Below, in pieces: positions 16,845 to 25,049 of a stretch of 64,000 nucleotides of DNA. A program made the position numbers and the translations under genes. A model generated the notes under the pieces. That model searched no databases. It saw only the letters and a program-made list of their open reading frames with translations, and was not told where the DNA came from. Source of the DNA: CAWBUW01 sp963792075 (GTDB lineage: Bacteria; Chloroflexota; Anaerolineae; Anaerolineales; UBA4823); assembly GCA_963792075.1 (NCBI GenBank), contig CAWBUW010000008.1:1-64000 (forward strand). The letters run 5' to 3'. The first letter of the stretch is position 1, and every line of letters starts with the position of its first letter.

Positions 16845-19800
16845 TCACTTTCCTGGCAGGGCCGCACAACGAAAACCGTAGAGGTTGTTCTGGAGCGTCG
16901 GACCGCTGCTGCCGCGGTCCGACACACGCAGGTAGTAAGCGTAGTAGTTCCAAAAGCCACCGCGCAGCACCCTGTATGTTCCCGAGGTTGGGCCAGTCGG
17001 ATTGCTTGGCCACCCTCCCGATGGATAAGAGTTGTAATAGGAACTGCTGTACCAATCATTCACCCATTCATAAACGTTGCCCGCCATATCCAGCGCGCCG
17101 TAGGGACTGGCCCCCGACGGGTAGCTACCCACGGCGCTGGTGTCGCCCACACAGTAACCATTGATATATCCATTGACCAGTGCACAGGTTGGACTCTGGT
17201 CGCCCCAAGGGTAGGCGCGCACGGTCGTCCCACGGGCAGCCTTTTCCCACTCGGCCTCAGTTGGTAGACGCTTGCCCGCCCAGGTGCAGTAGGCTGTTGC
17301 CTGGCTCCAGTTCACATATATCACTGGATAGTTGGTATAGGTTGGGTTGTTGTAGTAAGACGTGCGGGTATAGGATGAGTTAGAAGCAGGCGCGGTGCAT
17401 GAGCCGGCCACCACGCACTGGGCATATTGGGCGTTGGTGACTTCAGTCTTATCGATGTAATAAGCGTCCAGGTACACTGTGTGCAGAGGCAGCTCATATG
17501 AAGGACACGAGTAGCCTCCGTTGTGGGCTGGGTCACAGCCCATCTGGAATTCGCCGGCGGGGACGAAGACCATGCCGGCGGCAGGAGGCGTGCCGCCCTG
17601 GCGAGTGAAGTTGATGTTGACCGCGGAGGGTGGTAGGGTGACGCTGCGGGATGATGGGGTTAAGGTCTGGCCGGTTTCGAAAGCAGTAATGTTATACGTT
17701 CCGGATGGCAGGTTCGCCAAAGTGTAGTTTCCATTTCCATCCGTCAGCGCAGTATAGGTTCCTGCTTGGGCTATGGCGATATTAGGAATAGATTGCTGCG
17801 CCGCTGATGTGGGAATGCTGCGAACGATTATGGGTAGATAGATTTGCTTAGGGGAATAAAACTGCTCATAGAGGTAAGCCGCAGTTTGGTATAGCGGGTC
17901 AACAGTCTGAATTAGATTGGTCGTTCCCGTTTCGTCCAATAGGATTACGTTACGCAGCGTGTATGGACCATTTTGCTCTGTAGCGTGGACCGCCTCGCCG
18001 GCAAACCGTAATCCTGCGTTCTGTATACCCACAGTCCAATCTGAAGTCAGGTTTGCAAGCCCAATATATGTTGAGCCAGCATACAACTCTGCAGATAGAG
18101 TGAACGTACCTGGGGTAGTCACAGTGATAGGAATGGTTACTTCCAGCCATTCAAACAAGCTATCGTCGTTTTCATCAATGCCTTGGTCTGAGTAGGCAGT
18201 TCCCAGTTCTGCGCTAGAAGGTGCTACGAACACAATCCCAGAAGCATTACGAGTATAGTTCTCGCTATTGTAGGTCCCAGTTGCAGTAAATAAAACCCCA
18301 TAAGTACCACCCGTAGTGGTATTGGTATAGTCTGCGCCATATGTACCATCGTTTGGGGTGCCATCATTGTGGCTACCATCATCGAACAGCGGCACAACAT
18401 CTTCTCCGCCATCCGGTCGGGTTATTTTGGCGCTGACCACCGCCCCGCTGAGAGGCGTTGTTTCGCTTACCCAAACGGTTGCAGTGAGAGGAACTGTAGC
18501 CCCGTTTTCCTTCCACTCTGGCAGGCTGCCTGTCACCATGACTGGAGACGATAGAACCATATACAGGCGATAAGCAGTCGCCTGGCTCAGATTTTGCCCC
18601 TGGATTTGATAGCTCCAGGTTCCAGGTGTGATGTCTGTGAAATAGTAGATGGTTGTCCAACCGATTCCCAACGTGGTTGTGATTACTGTCACCCCTGGAT
18701 CGTCTGGTGCAATTACATGCCCAACAGGATCCGTCAATGTAAGAGCCATCGTTTCATTCATCCACCCAAGATGAATCTGGCTCTCGCCGGGAGCAGTTAC
18801 CAGAAAGGTACCACTGATGGTATCGCTGGCGGCCAGTTCACCAGAACGAATCTCGACCAGCGGCATCCCACCGACCGTGTTAGGCTCCGTCAATTGTGCA
18901 ACCATCTGTACTGAAGATTGGACTACATTTGCCTTTGTAGATTGAAGAGGTTTCTGAGATGGTGTGTAAGGCAGCCCGGCATTAGATGCTAGTAGAATCG
19001 GCCAGACATCGTTCTCGAATGTTGTGGCAGGGCTCATGTATGAATTCAAGCTGTTGATGCCCAGAGCTATGCAGCCTTTTCCATCATTACTGTCCGGTTT
19101 GCTGTCATCACACCTTCCGTGTAGATCATCGGTCGATATAAAACTCAAGTTCGGATACTTCCAAGGGATTAATGCCAACCCAAACGAACTTAAACGATGC
19201 ACTGCCATATCGTTAGAGAGAATACGGGTCGTTTTGGGCCACGTTAAATACATGAACTTGAATATCAGAGAGAAATTGGGAAATTGCGAACGCGCATCTC
19301 CACTGACTAAGTAATAATCAACCCCGCTAGGTTGCGCACTGGTCAGGTTTTGCCACAACCGAACCGGGGGCGCTATTTCGGTGATCGCGGGAAGATTGCT
19401 TCCCAAATTAGGCAGTGTCAACAACCCAATGAGTGAAGACAAAGGCAAATTCCCCCATTCCCCAGCATGCGGCGTGCCCAGAGTGATCAAGTTGTCAACC
19501 CTTACAGGAGCAGTACCACCTAGACAATCATCGGTGTAAAAATCGCTTTCCAGATAGGCGCGGGAGCGTAAGCCGCCGTAGCTATGACCGATGATATTGA
19601 AAATTGGAACCCTGCCCGAGTAATTAAGCAGATAACTGGCTTGAGCCTTACAAATTTCCTTGCGAATCACTTCAGCATTTTGGGTCTGGGTATTTGCGGG
19701 GGAAGTTCCACTTGCGTAGAACAAGTTGCATCCTTCAATGTACCCATGTTGTTCCAGGAATGGTATCCAAGCTCGAAAATTCTCATCCTGTCCGATAGAT

Positions 19801-20060
19801 GTTTTATCTTCACTGCCGCCCCACCCAGTGACCAACAGAACTGGGCGTGCCGCGGTGGCATTAGCGCATGAAGCAGGCAGTGCATTGACCGTGATTCCTG
19901 GCAGTCCGTTCCCGGCACTATCCATGACCCGGCCAGAGATGGTGTACGTGTCCGTTGGAGAAGTCGGGGCGCTTTGATCGGGCGAAGCAAGAGTTGTTCC
20001 AGGCAGCAGGATGCTCAATACCAACAAGATATGAATTGTCCTTAGGATGTGGGTTTTCAT
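16845..20060 (-). CDS. Secreted lipase-like DGR target with C-terminal FGE/CLec-fold domain
   Basis: Protein of 1,071 residues. A signal peptide (1-25) is followed by a carboxypeptidase-regulatory-like beta domain (about 38-62), interrupted by or fused to an alpha/beta-hydrolase with nucleophile elbow GHSYGG (Ser near 161). Beta-sandwich domains follow (about 400-690), including DDGSHNDGTPNDGTYGA. Then come a second regulatory-like domain (about 760-815) and a formylglycine-generating-enzyme/sulfatase-modifying domain (about 827-1066) with MVFVPAGEFQMG and KRLPTEAEWEKAARG. In DGRs this last domain adopts a C-type-lectin-like fold and shows variable ligand-binding residues, here at the extreme C-terminus. 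Likely a surface or secreted binding protein with a lipase-like body. Confidence 0.85.
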   Translation of the reverse strand: MKTHILRTIHILLVLSILLPGTTLASPDQSAPTSPTDTYTISGRVMDSAGNGLPGITVNALPASCANATAARPVLLVTGWGGSEDKTSIGQDENFRAWIPFLEQHGYIEGCNLFYASGTSPANTQTQNAEVIRKEICKAQASYLLNYSGRVPIFNIIGHSYGGLRSRAYLESDFYTDDCLGGTAPVRVDNLITLGTPHAGEWGNLPLSSLIGLLTLPNLGSNLPAITEIAPPVRLWQNLTSAQPSGVDYYLVSGDARSQFPNFSLIFKFMYLTWPKTTRILSNDMAVHRLSSFGLALIPWKYPNLSFISTDDLHGRCDDSKPDSNDGKGCIALGINSLNSYMSPATTFENDVWPILLASNAGLPYTPSQKPLQSTKANVVQSSVQMVAQLTEPNTVGGMPLVEIRSGELAASDTISGTFLVTAPGESQIHLGWMNETMALTLTDPVGHVIAPDDPGVTVITTTLGIGWTTIYYFTDITPGTWSYQIQGQNLSQATAYRLYMVLSSPVMVTGSLPEWKENGATVPLTATVWVSETTPLSGAVVSAKITRPDGGEDVVPLFDDGSHNDGTPNDGTYGADYTNTTTGGTYGVLFTATGTYNSENYTRNASGIVFVAPSSAELGTAYSDQGIDENDDSLFEWLEVTIPITVTTPGTFTLSAELYAGSTYIGLANLTSDWTVGIQNAGLRFAGEAVHATEQNGPYTLRNVILLDETGTTNLIQTVDPLYQTAAYLYEQFYSPKQIYLPIIVRSIPTSAAQQSIPNIAIAQAGTYTALTDGNGNYTLANLPSGTYNITAFETGQTLTPSSRSVTLPPSAVNINFTRQGGTPPAAGMVFVPAGEFQMGCDPAHNGGYSCPSYELPLHTVYLDAYYIDKTEVTNAQYAQCVVAGSCTAPASNSSYTRTSYYNNPTYTNYPVIYVNWSQATAYCTWAGKRLPTEAEWEKAARGTTVRAYPWGDQSPTCALVNGYINGYCVGDTSAVGSYPSGASPYGALDMAGNVYEWVNDWYSSSYYNSYPSGGWPSNPTGPTSGTYRVLRGGFWNYYAYYLRVSDRGSSGPTLQNNLYGFRCAALPGK
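16848..16962 (-). other. DGR variable region (VR), 3' end of the target gene
   Basis: On the coding strand the last 40 codons run from RVLRGGFWN to YGFRCA. Positions that are Asn in typical FGE-fold templates read TAC, GAC, GGC, AGC, CTC or remain AAC. Variable codons thus end in C with changes at the first two bases, the pattern expected when adenines of AAC codons in a template are randomised. Boundaries are approximate because the template repeat was not found. Confidence 0.6.
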
Positions 20061-20392
20061 GAATTCCCCCTTTCAAAATCAAAAGTTTATTCGTTTCTCA
20101 ATGGATAAAACATACAGGAGATTTGTTCGCTCGACAAGTGACAATTATAACTTCTTTCAATCGAATACCTTGTGTAATCAGACGCCACATGCCTGGGATC
20201 AAACCCTCCCTTGACCCCGTGTGTGTGTCGCCTGATCCTTGTATCAGCGATTAAATACGTTAAACCGGTCCACAACACCGGTGCCTGCACGTGCGAAGCA
20301 ATCACCCAACAAAAAACAAAACCAAAAGGAGGCCACAAAAAAATAACACCACAACCACCACAAACAAATTCCCCCATAGAAAGCGAGGCAAT
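20061..20392. other. Divergent intergenic region
   Basis: Lies between the minus-strand DGR target and the plus-strand DNA-processing operon, so it should hold both promoters. Small inverted repeats are visible (CTGATCCTTGTATCAG near 20232, and ACCGGT/CACCGG near 20265-20281). An AAAAGGAGG at about 20325-20333 has no start codon close by. I could not assign promoters. Confidence 0.3.
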
Positions 20393-21232
20393 ATGACAGA
20401 AACCACGGACATCCTGCAGCGGCTGTCCCAACCGCTGGACAGGCGCCGCGTGAAGCTTCGGCCGGCGCCGGGCGAGGGAGCAGTCCCTTACCTGGAAGGG
20501 TTCGATGTGATCCAAACCGCGAATGAGATCTTTGGCTTTCGCTGGTCGTTTGACCTGTTGAGCGAGCCCCGGGTGATGATCTGGGATCAAACGCTCATGA
20601 CCTGGGACCGGCAGAAGCGCATGCGCACGCCGGTGGTTGACCCGCAAACGGGCCAACCGTGCACCCAGCGCGCCGGGATCGTCTACCTGACCGGCAAGGT
20701 CACCATCGAGCTGGACGGCAAACCCTATTCCCATGCCGATGTCGGGCGGCTGAGCTTTACCGGCGACGCCCCCGAAGCATTGGACACTGCCCTGAGCGGC
20801 GCCGCCACCGACTGCCTGAAGCGCTGCTTCCGCCACCTCGGCGACCAGTTCGGTTTGGGGCTCTACGATAAAGACGTTGCCAAAGCTTCTTCCGCGGCGC
20901 CCATCCCTGAGACAGAAAAAGCACCACCGCAAAAAACGCCATCGAACGGCAAAGGGTCTGCGGATGGGAAGCAGGAGCACGCCTCCACCAGCCACCCGCC
21001 CAATGGCATGACCCTCGAGCAGGCTCGTCTGGTGCCCTGCCCGGTCGGGTCGAGCCAAAACCCGCAGTGGGCTGGCATGCCCCTGGAGCAGGTGCTGGCT
21101 CAGCCCAAAGGCGAGCGCATGCTGGCTTACCTGGTCGGCGAGCAGTTTCAAGACAATGACAACCCGGCGCGGGCGCAAGCTCGGCTGGCGGCTCAGATGC
21201 TGCTGAGCCAGATCCAATCTCAAGGAGTGTGA
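20393..21232 (+). CDS. Rad52/Rad22-like single-strand annealing protein
   Basis: Protein of 279 residues. Residues about 1-165 match the Rad52/Rad22 annealing domain: LSQPLD near the start, YLEGFDVIQTANEIFGF, a conserved GDAPEALDTALSGAATDCLKR-type helix and FGLGLY. The C-terminal part is a flexible Pro/Ser/Lys linker, then a small helical domain. Such proteins anneal complementary single strands during phage or plasmid recombination. The next gene is an SSB four bases downstream, a usual partner. The start at 20393 is chosen because the conserved region begins soon after; AGCGAGG lies upstream. Confidence 0.8.
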   Translation: MTETTDILQRLSQPLDRRRVKLRPAPGEGAVPYLEGFDVIQTANEIFGFRWSFDLLSEPRVMIWDQTLMTWDRQKRMRTPVVDPQTGQPCTQRAGIVYLTGKVTIELDGKPYSHADVGRLSFTGDAPEALDTALSGAATDCLKRCFRHLGDQFGLGLYDKDVAKASSAAPIPETEKAPPQKTPSNGKGSADGKQEHASTSHPPNGMTLEQARLVPCPVGSSQNPQWAGMPLEQVLAQPKGERMLAYLVGEQFQDNDNPARAQARLAAQMLLSQIQSQGV

Positions 21233-21235
21233 ACC

Positions 21236-21667
21236 ATGTCCTATCAAGAAGTCACGATCATCGGCTACCTGGGCCGCGCCCCGGAGATGCGTCAAACCTC
21301 CTCCGGGCAGGCGGTAGCCACCTTCTCGCTGGCTGCCAACCGCCGCTTCCGCGACGCGCAGGGGCAACTCGTGAAGGAGACCACCTGGTTTCAGGTGACC
21401 GCCTGGGACCGCCAGGCGGAGAACGCCTGCCAGTACCTGCAGAAAGGCAACCAGGTGATGGTGCGCGGCCGCCTGAACCCCGACGCGGAAAGCGGCTCCC
21501 CTCGCATCTGGGAGCGCCGGGACGGCTCTCCCGCCGCTTCCTACGAAGTCACCGCCCGTGAGATCATCTACCTGGGCGGTCAGGACGCCTCGGGTGAGCC
21601 GTCCTCCCACCCCGGCAGCAGCTCCTCGCCCGATACCGATCTGATCGACCCCGAAATCCCCTTCTAA
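21236..21667 (+). CDS. ssb: Single-stranded DNA-binding protein
   Basis: Protein of 143 residues with a complete SSB OB-fold (about 1-110: VTIIGYLGRAPEMR, VATFSLAANRRF, TWFQVTAWDRQAE). A Ser/Pro linker and the acidic tail DLIDPEIPF follow; this tail recruits replication and repair proteins. It protects single-stranded DNA during transfer, replication or annealing. It is coupled to the Rad52-like gene upstream, suggesting an element-encoded recombination pair. Confidence 0.9.
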   Translation: MSYQEVTIIGYLGRAPEMRQTSSGQAVATFSLAANRRFRDAQGQLVKETTWFQVTAWDRQAENACQYLQKGNQVMVRGRLNPDAESGSPRIWERRDGSPAASYEVTAREIIYLGGQDASGEPSSHPGSSSSPDTDLIDPEIPF

Positions 21668-22029
21668 TCCCCTCTCCTAACCGCCTGGCGGTTCCTCCCC
21701 CAGCCTGCCCCCCCGAATTACACAACAACTGAATACCACCCGCACTCTCGTGCGATCTCGTTCCAGCGCTCTGCGTTGGAACCTCCAGCCAACGCTCCGC
21801 GTTGGTTCTGGCTTCGCGGGAGGACGCAGAGCGCCAGAAGAGGGTGACAACGTGCCGTTCGAAGCGAACGCGGAGCGTTGTCACCAGAAAACCTGCCCCC
21901 TCCAACCTCCCCCAAATGGCAAAGAGCGCCATTTAGGGGAGGCTTTAGAGATTTTCCTCCCCCAAATTTCCGAATTTGGGGGAGGGGAGGGGGCCTTCGT
22001 GGCATCACAAACTAGAAAGGAGTTGACAC
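21668..22029. repeat. Intergenic cluster of palindromic repeats
   Basis: No gene in about 360 bases. It contains GCGTTGGA/CCAACGC-type hairpins around 21760-21800 and a CCCCCAAATGGC...GCCATTTAGGGG inverted repeat near 21909-21939. A palindrome CCTCCCCCAAATT...AATTTGGGGGAGG lies at 21956-21985. The last shares its design with 15743-15767. AAAGGAG at the right edge is the ribosome site of the next gene. Confidence 0.6.
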
Positions 22030-22560
22030 ATGGCAATGGCCACCCTTCGAAAACCACTGCCAACGTATCTGTCCGAGAAAGCAGTCGTTACCATTTCGGG
22101 CTACTTCTATGCTGTGGATTTAGGCGCAGACACTCGTAAGCAGGTGCACCGGGTGGGCAAGGACCGGCGCTGCACCTGCCCGCAGGGCACACACTGCCCG
22201 GCGGTAGCTGCAGTGACCGAGTATCTCAAAGCTGGCGGCGAGCGGGCTCCCGATCCGCCCCCAGGCTTCTACCCGGTGGCGCCGGCGCTCTGCCCTATCT
22301 GCAAAGCCGAGGCGGTTTACGATCCCAGCCTGGGCAGCAAGCATCGCGGAGCAGGTTGGCGCTGCCGCCAAACCGGCAGCCTGCATTACTGGGAAGTTCA
22401 GGTGCAGGTTCTGGCGCAGAACCTGGCTGCCAACCCCTGGTTGTTCCCACCGGTCGTGATCCGCCAGGGTGCCCAGCTGTATGCCTACGATGGCATTGAG
22501 CCCGGCGATCAGGTGCTCTATGCCGGCGTTTTGCGCCAGGATGTCATCACATCCGAATAA
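22030..22560 (+). CDS. Predicted zinc-binding protein, function unknown
   Basis: Protein of 176 residues with two Cys clusters. CTCPQGTHCPAV near residue 50 resembles a SWIM-type zinc motif, although the final His is replaced by a different spacing. CPICKAEAVYDPSLG...WRCRQTG near 95-120 resembles a zinc ribbon. AAAGGAGTTGACAC precedes the ATG. It lies between ssb and radC in the plus-strand DNA-processing operon, so a DNA-binding role in the element is plausible. No specific family is recognised. Confidence 0.6.
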   Translation: MAMATLRKPLPTYLSEKAVVTISGYFYAVDLGADTRKQVHRVGKDRRCTCPQGTHCPAVAAVTEYLKAGGERAPDPPPGFYPVAPALCPICKAEAVYDPSLGSKHRGAGWRCRQTGSLHYWEVQVQVLAQNLAANPWLFPPVVIRQGAQLYAYDGIEPGDQVLYAGVLRQDVITSE

Positions 22561-22576
22561 GTGAAATTCTCACCAA

Positions 22577-22612
22577 CCCCCGCAGGGGATGGACTGCTGC
22601 CCCTGCCTGGGG
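22577..22612 (+). repeat. Inverted repeat before radC
   Basis: CCCC..GCAGGGG at about 22577-22588 pairs with CCCCTGC..GGGG at about 22600-22612 around a loop of about 11 bases. It lies between two co-directional genes, like the hairpins in the Tad operon. Confidence 0.5.
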
Positions 22613-22663
22613 GAGAGTCCGTCCCCTGCTTTTTTCTACTGAAAACAGAAAGGACGGACAACC

Positions 22664-23845
22664 ATGAACGAGCTTTTCCAGCTCCAAACCTCTTACCCCT
22701 TACCCAAACTGAAGCGCCTGCCGCTGCGCGAGCAGCCGGCTTACCGGGTGACCCAAAACCCGGATGCCTGCAACCTGATCGAGCTGCTGGCGGCGCTGGT
22801 GGGCGGACCGCAGCAAATCGAGATCGCCGAAGCGCTCCTGGGACGCTTTGGCAGCCTGCGCCAGTTACACCAGGCGCACGTCGCCGAAATTGGCAGCATC
22901 CATGGTATTGGCCAACAGACCGCCATTCGCCTCAAAGCCGCCCTGGCGCTGGGCAGGCGCTCTGTGTCGGAAACCCCCGACGAGCGCCCCACCATCCACA
23001 ACCCAGCGGACGCCGCTGCGCTGGTCCAGGTTGACATGAGCCTGCTGGACCAGGAGTATCTCAAAGTGATGCTGCTGGACACCCGCAACCGCGTGATGGA
23101 CGTAATCGAGGTCTATCACGGGTCGCTGAATTCCTCCCAGGTGCGGGTGGCTGAGCTGTTCAAGCCAGCCATCCAGCGCATGGCAGCCTCGATCCTGGTT
23201 TTCCATAACCACCCGTCCCAGGATCCAAGTCCCAGCCCGGATGACGTTGCCGTGACTCGGGCGATCGTCCAGGCAGGCAAGCTTTTGGATATCGCCTGCC
23301 TGGATCATATCGTGATCGGCGGCAACGGGAGCTTCGTGTCTTTGAAGGAGCGAGGGCTGGGCTTTGACACGGGGCGGGTCTCGGATACGAGCTGGCCTAC
23401 CCAGTTGAATGATGAGCCTTGCGCCTATGCAGTGCGTGAAAAGACTGAAGTGATCTACGCTTACACCCGCGCCCAGGCGCTGGCGGATGGTGTGCTGGTG
23501 GATGTCAGTGCCATGGCGAAGGAAGCGGGGTTTCGCTACCCCACCGCCATCACAGCTGACCTGCACGCCACCCTGACTCCCAACATCCGTGAGCGCTCCT
23601 TCGGCCAGTCCTTTGAAGGGCGGCTTTGGGACGTGCTGTTCATTGCCTCTCTCACTGCCCGGCGTACGGTCTGGGGCAGCCAGGCGGTTTTCAGCATCAG
23701 CCAGTCCGTCTGCCCCACCAGCCGCGGCCGGCTGCACCGGCGCACGCTGCACCTGTGGATCGTCATTGGTCCCGGCGACCCGGGCAAGGAGCCTAACCCC
23801 CTGCCTGAGCCAGTCGTCACCATAGGATTTCCGGAGGATTTTTGA
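22664..23845 (+). CDS. radC: RadC-family JAMM protein fused to a DUF6573-like domain
   Basis: Protein of 393 residues. Residues about 25-250 are a RadC/MPN domain: a helix-hairpin-helix region with GSIHGIGQQTAIRLK and the metal motif HNHPSQDPSPSPDD (about 181-194). After about residue 265 comes a domain with VIYAYTRAQALADGVLVDVS and GRLWDVLF, matching DUF6573, which often stands alone in mobile elements. Radical repair was long assumed for RadC but the molecular role remains unsettled; copies are frequent on mobile elements. The stop overlaps the next start (TGATG). Confidence 0.85.
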   Translation: MNELFQLQTSYPLPKLKRLPLREQPAYRVTQNPDACNLIELLAALVGGPQQIEIAEALLGRFGSLRQLHQAHVAEIGSIHGIGQQTAIRLKAALALGRRSVSETPDERPTIHNPADAAALVQVDMSLLDQEYLKVMLLDTRNRVMDVIEVYHGSLNSSQVRVAELFKPAIQRMAASILVFHNHPSQDPSPSPDDVAVTRAIVQAGKLLDIACLDHIVIGGNGSFVSLKERGLGFDTGRVSDTSWPTQLNDEPCAYAVREKTEVIYAYTRAQALADGVLVDVSAMAKEAGFRYPTAITADLHATLTPNIRERSFGQSFEGRLWDVLFIASLTARRTVWGSQAVFSISQSVCPTSRGRLHRRTLHLWIVIGPGDPGKEPNPLPEPVVTIGFPEDF

Positions 23846-24360
23846 TGAACGCCTCGCAGAATCCCCCTCCCTACAGAATTGATGAGATCCAGTACCTGCC
23901 GCATCACCACTGCCCGCGCTGCGGCGCAGCCGCCCGCACCACCCCCAGCGGCGCATGGCTCGAGCCCTACCAGGATTGGTTCGGCACCGCCCTGCGCTAC
24001 TGGCAGGATCACCTGGGGTATGTCCGCTTTGAATGCCGCTGCCAGCACCACCCTGAGTTCAAAGAGGGTCTGCGCGTGGCACGCCTGGGCGATGCCATCC
24101 TGCCGCTGAACTTCGTCAATACGGCTGCGGCTGCCAGGATCGGCAAACCTCCTGCGGAGATCAACGCTGAGCGTACGCGGCTGGCGGTCGCCTTCCTGGC
24201 GGAACATGCCAACCCGGAGTTCAGCGGGTCGGTGGACTGGCTGGCGCATACCCTGCATGCCCTGGCGGCTGGCGGGCTCAGCCCTGAAGCTGCCCGCAAG
24301 CAGCTCCAGGCCTGGATCGAATACCAGGAGCGTGCCCGGCCGGCAGGCGGTGTGCGATGA
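23845..24360 (+). CDS. Element protein with N-terminal CxxC motif, unknown
   Basis: Protein of 171 residues. HHHCPRCGAAART near residue 20, with a later ECRCQHH near 60, could bind zinc. The C-terminal half is helical and Ala/Leu-rich. It starts inside the radC stop (TGATGA) and overlaps the next gene by ATGA, so it is tightly coupled. No family is recognised; position suggests a DNA-processing accessory. Confidence 0.55.
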   Translation: MNASQNPPPYRIDEIQYLPHHHCPRCGAAARTTPSGAWLEPYQDWFGTALRYWQDHLGYVRFECRCQHHPEFKEGLRVARLGDAILPLNFVNTAAAARIGKPPAEINAERTRLAVAFLAEHANPEFSGSVDWLAHTLHALAAGGLSPEAARKQLQAWIEYQERARPAGGVR

Positions 24361-24935
24361 GCATCACCATCACCAACGCCTCCGTCTCGGCGGTGGTGCG
24401 CGGCTATGGTCACACCCGTGAAGGGCTGGTCATCTGGCTGGAGCTGGCGCCCCAGCACCCCAAGGTCAGCGGGGCGGTCCGGGCCGAGCTGACCAGCAAC
24501 ACCCGGCGCTACCTGCGCCTGCGCGATGAAGACAGCGGCCATTACAAGATGGTCTACGGGCTGGGGCGCGGCTACCTGAACCTGACCGCCGATGCCCCGG
24601 AGCTGGCTGTCGGTCATCGGGCGCGGGCGCAGCTCCTGCGCATGATCGCCCCCGAGGCGGTGCATCCGGAAGACCTGCACCAGGAATTCTATGTGCTTTC
24701 CTGGCCTGGCATCGATCCGGCCACTGCCCTGGCCGCCACCCTCGAGCGCAGCACGCCCTTCCCGGTGCAGATCGGCTGGGGCGCCTACCTGCTCTCCCGC
24801 GCCCTGCAAGACTACGCCGCCGAGCCGCTGGTTACCGGCGGCCAGGCGCCGCAGGGTTACGCCTTCCAGCATGACACCCCCTGGGCAGACATCCTCTCCC
24901 AGGGGGTGCGCAACGGAGACATATCCCTCTCTTAA
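24357..24935 (+). CDS. Element protein of unknown function
   Basis: Protein of 192 residues. It is predicted to be soluble and mixed alpha/beta, with no Cys cluster, signal peptide or P-loop. GYGHTREGLVIWLEL near the start and GWGAYLLSRALQDY near 145 are the most distinctive stretches. It is coupled to the preceding gene by ATGA and is followed by a pair of strong hairpins. I do not recognise the family. Confidence 0.5.
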   Translation: MSITITNASVSAVVRGYGHTREGLVIWLELAPQHPKVSGAVRAELTSNTRRYLRLRDEDSGHYKMVYGLGRGYLNLTADAPELAVGHRARAQLLRMIAPEAVHPEDLHQEFYVLSWPGIDPATALAATLERSTPFPVQIGWGAYLLSRALQDYAAEPLVTGGQAPQGYAFQHDTPWADILSQGVRNGDISLS

Positions 24936-24938
24936 TCA

Positions 24939-25024
24939 TTCAGATGTGGGCGGCGAATACCGCCGCCCACATCTGAAAAATAAAACTTTTTGTGTCTGCA
25001 ATGGCGCAGCCGTTGCAGACACAA
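24939..25024 (+). repeat. Two adjacent strong hairpins before the DUF6094 gene
   Basis: The first hairpin is TTCAGATGTGGGCGGCG at 24939-24955, paired perfectly with 24961-24977. The second is TTGTGTCTGCAA at 24990-25001, paired perfectly with 25013-25024. They are separated by an A/T-rich spacer with TTTT, and the second is followed by AAAGGAA. The first plus AAAAATAAAACTTTTT could terminate some transcripts. Confidence 0.65.
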
Positions 25025-25049
25025 GGAATATAACAGAAAGGAACTTAAG

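Noticed and set aside
17321..17536. AAC/TAC-rich stretch in the middle of the FGE domain as a second variable region
   Set aside because: The residues (YYNNP, YTNYP, then VIYVNW) fit the ordinary FGE-domain layout, and variable regions of DGR targets lie at the C-terminus.
20087..21610. 507-codon minus-strand frame
   Set aside because: It lies opposite the Rad52-like and ssb genes, whose conserved domains fit the plus strand; it is a shadow of GC-rich coding sequence.
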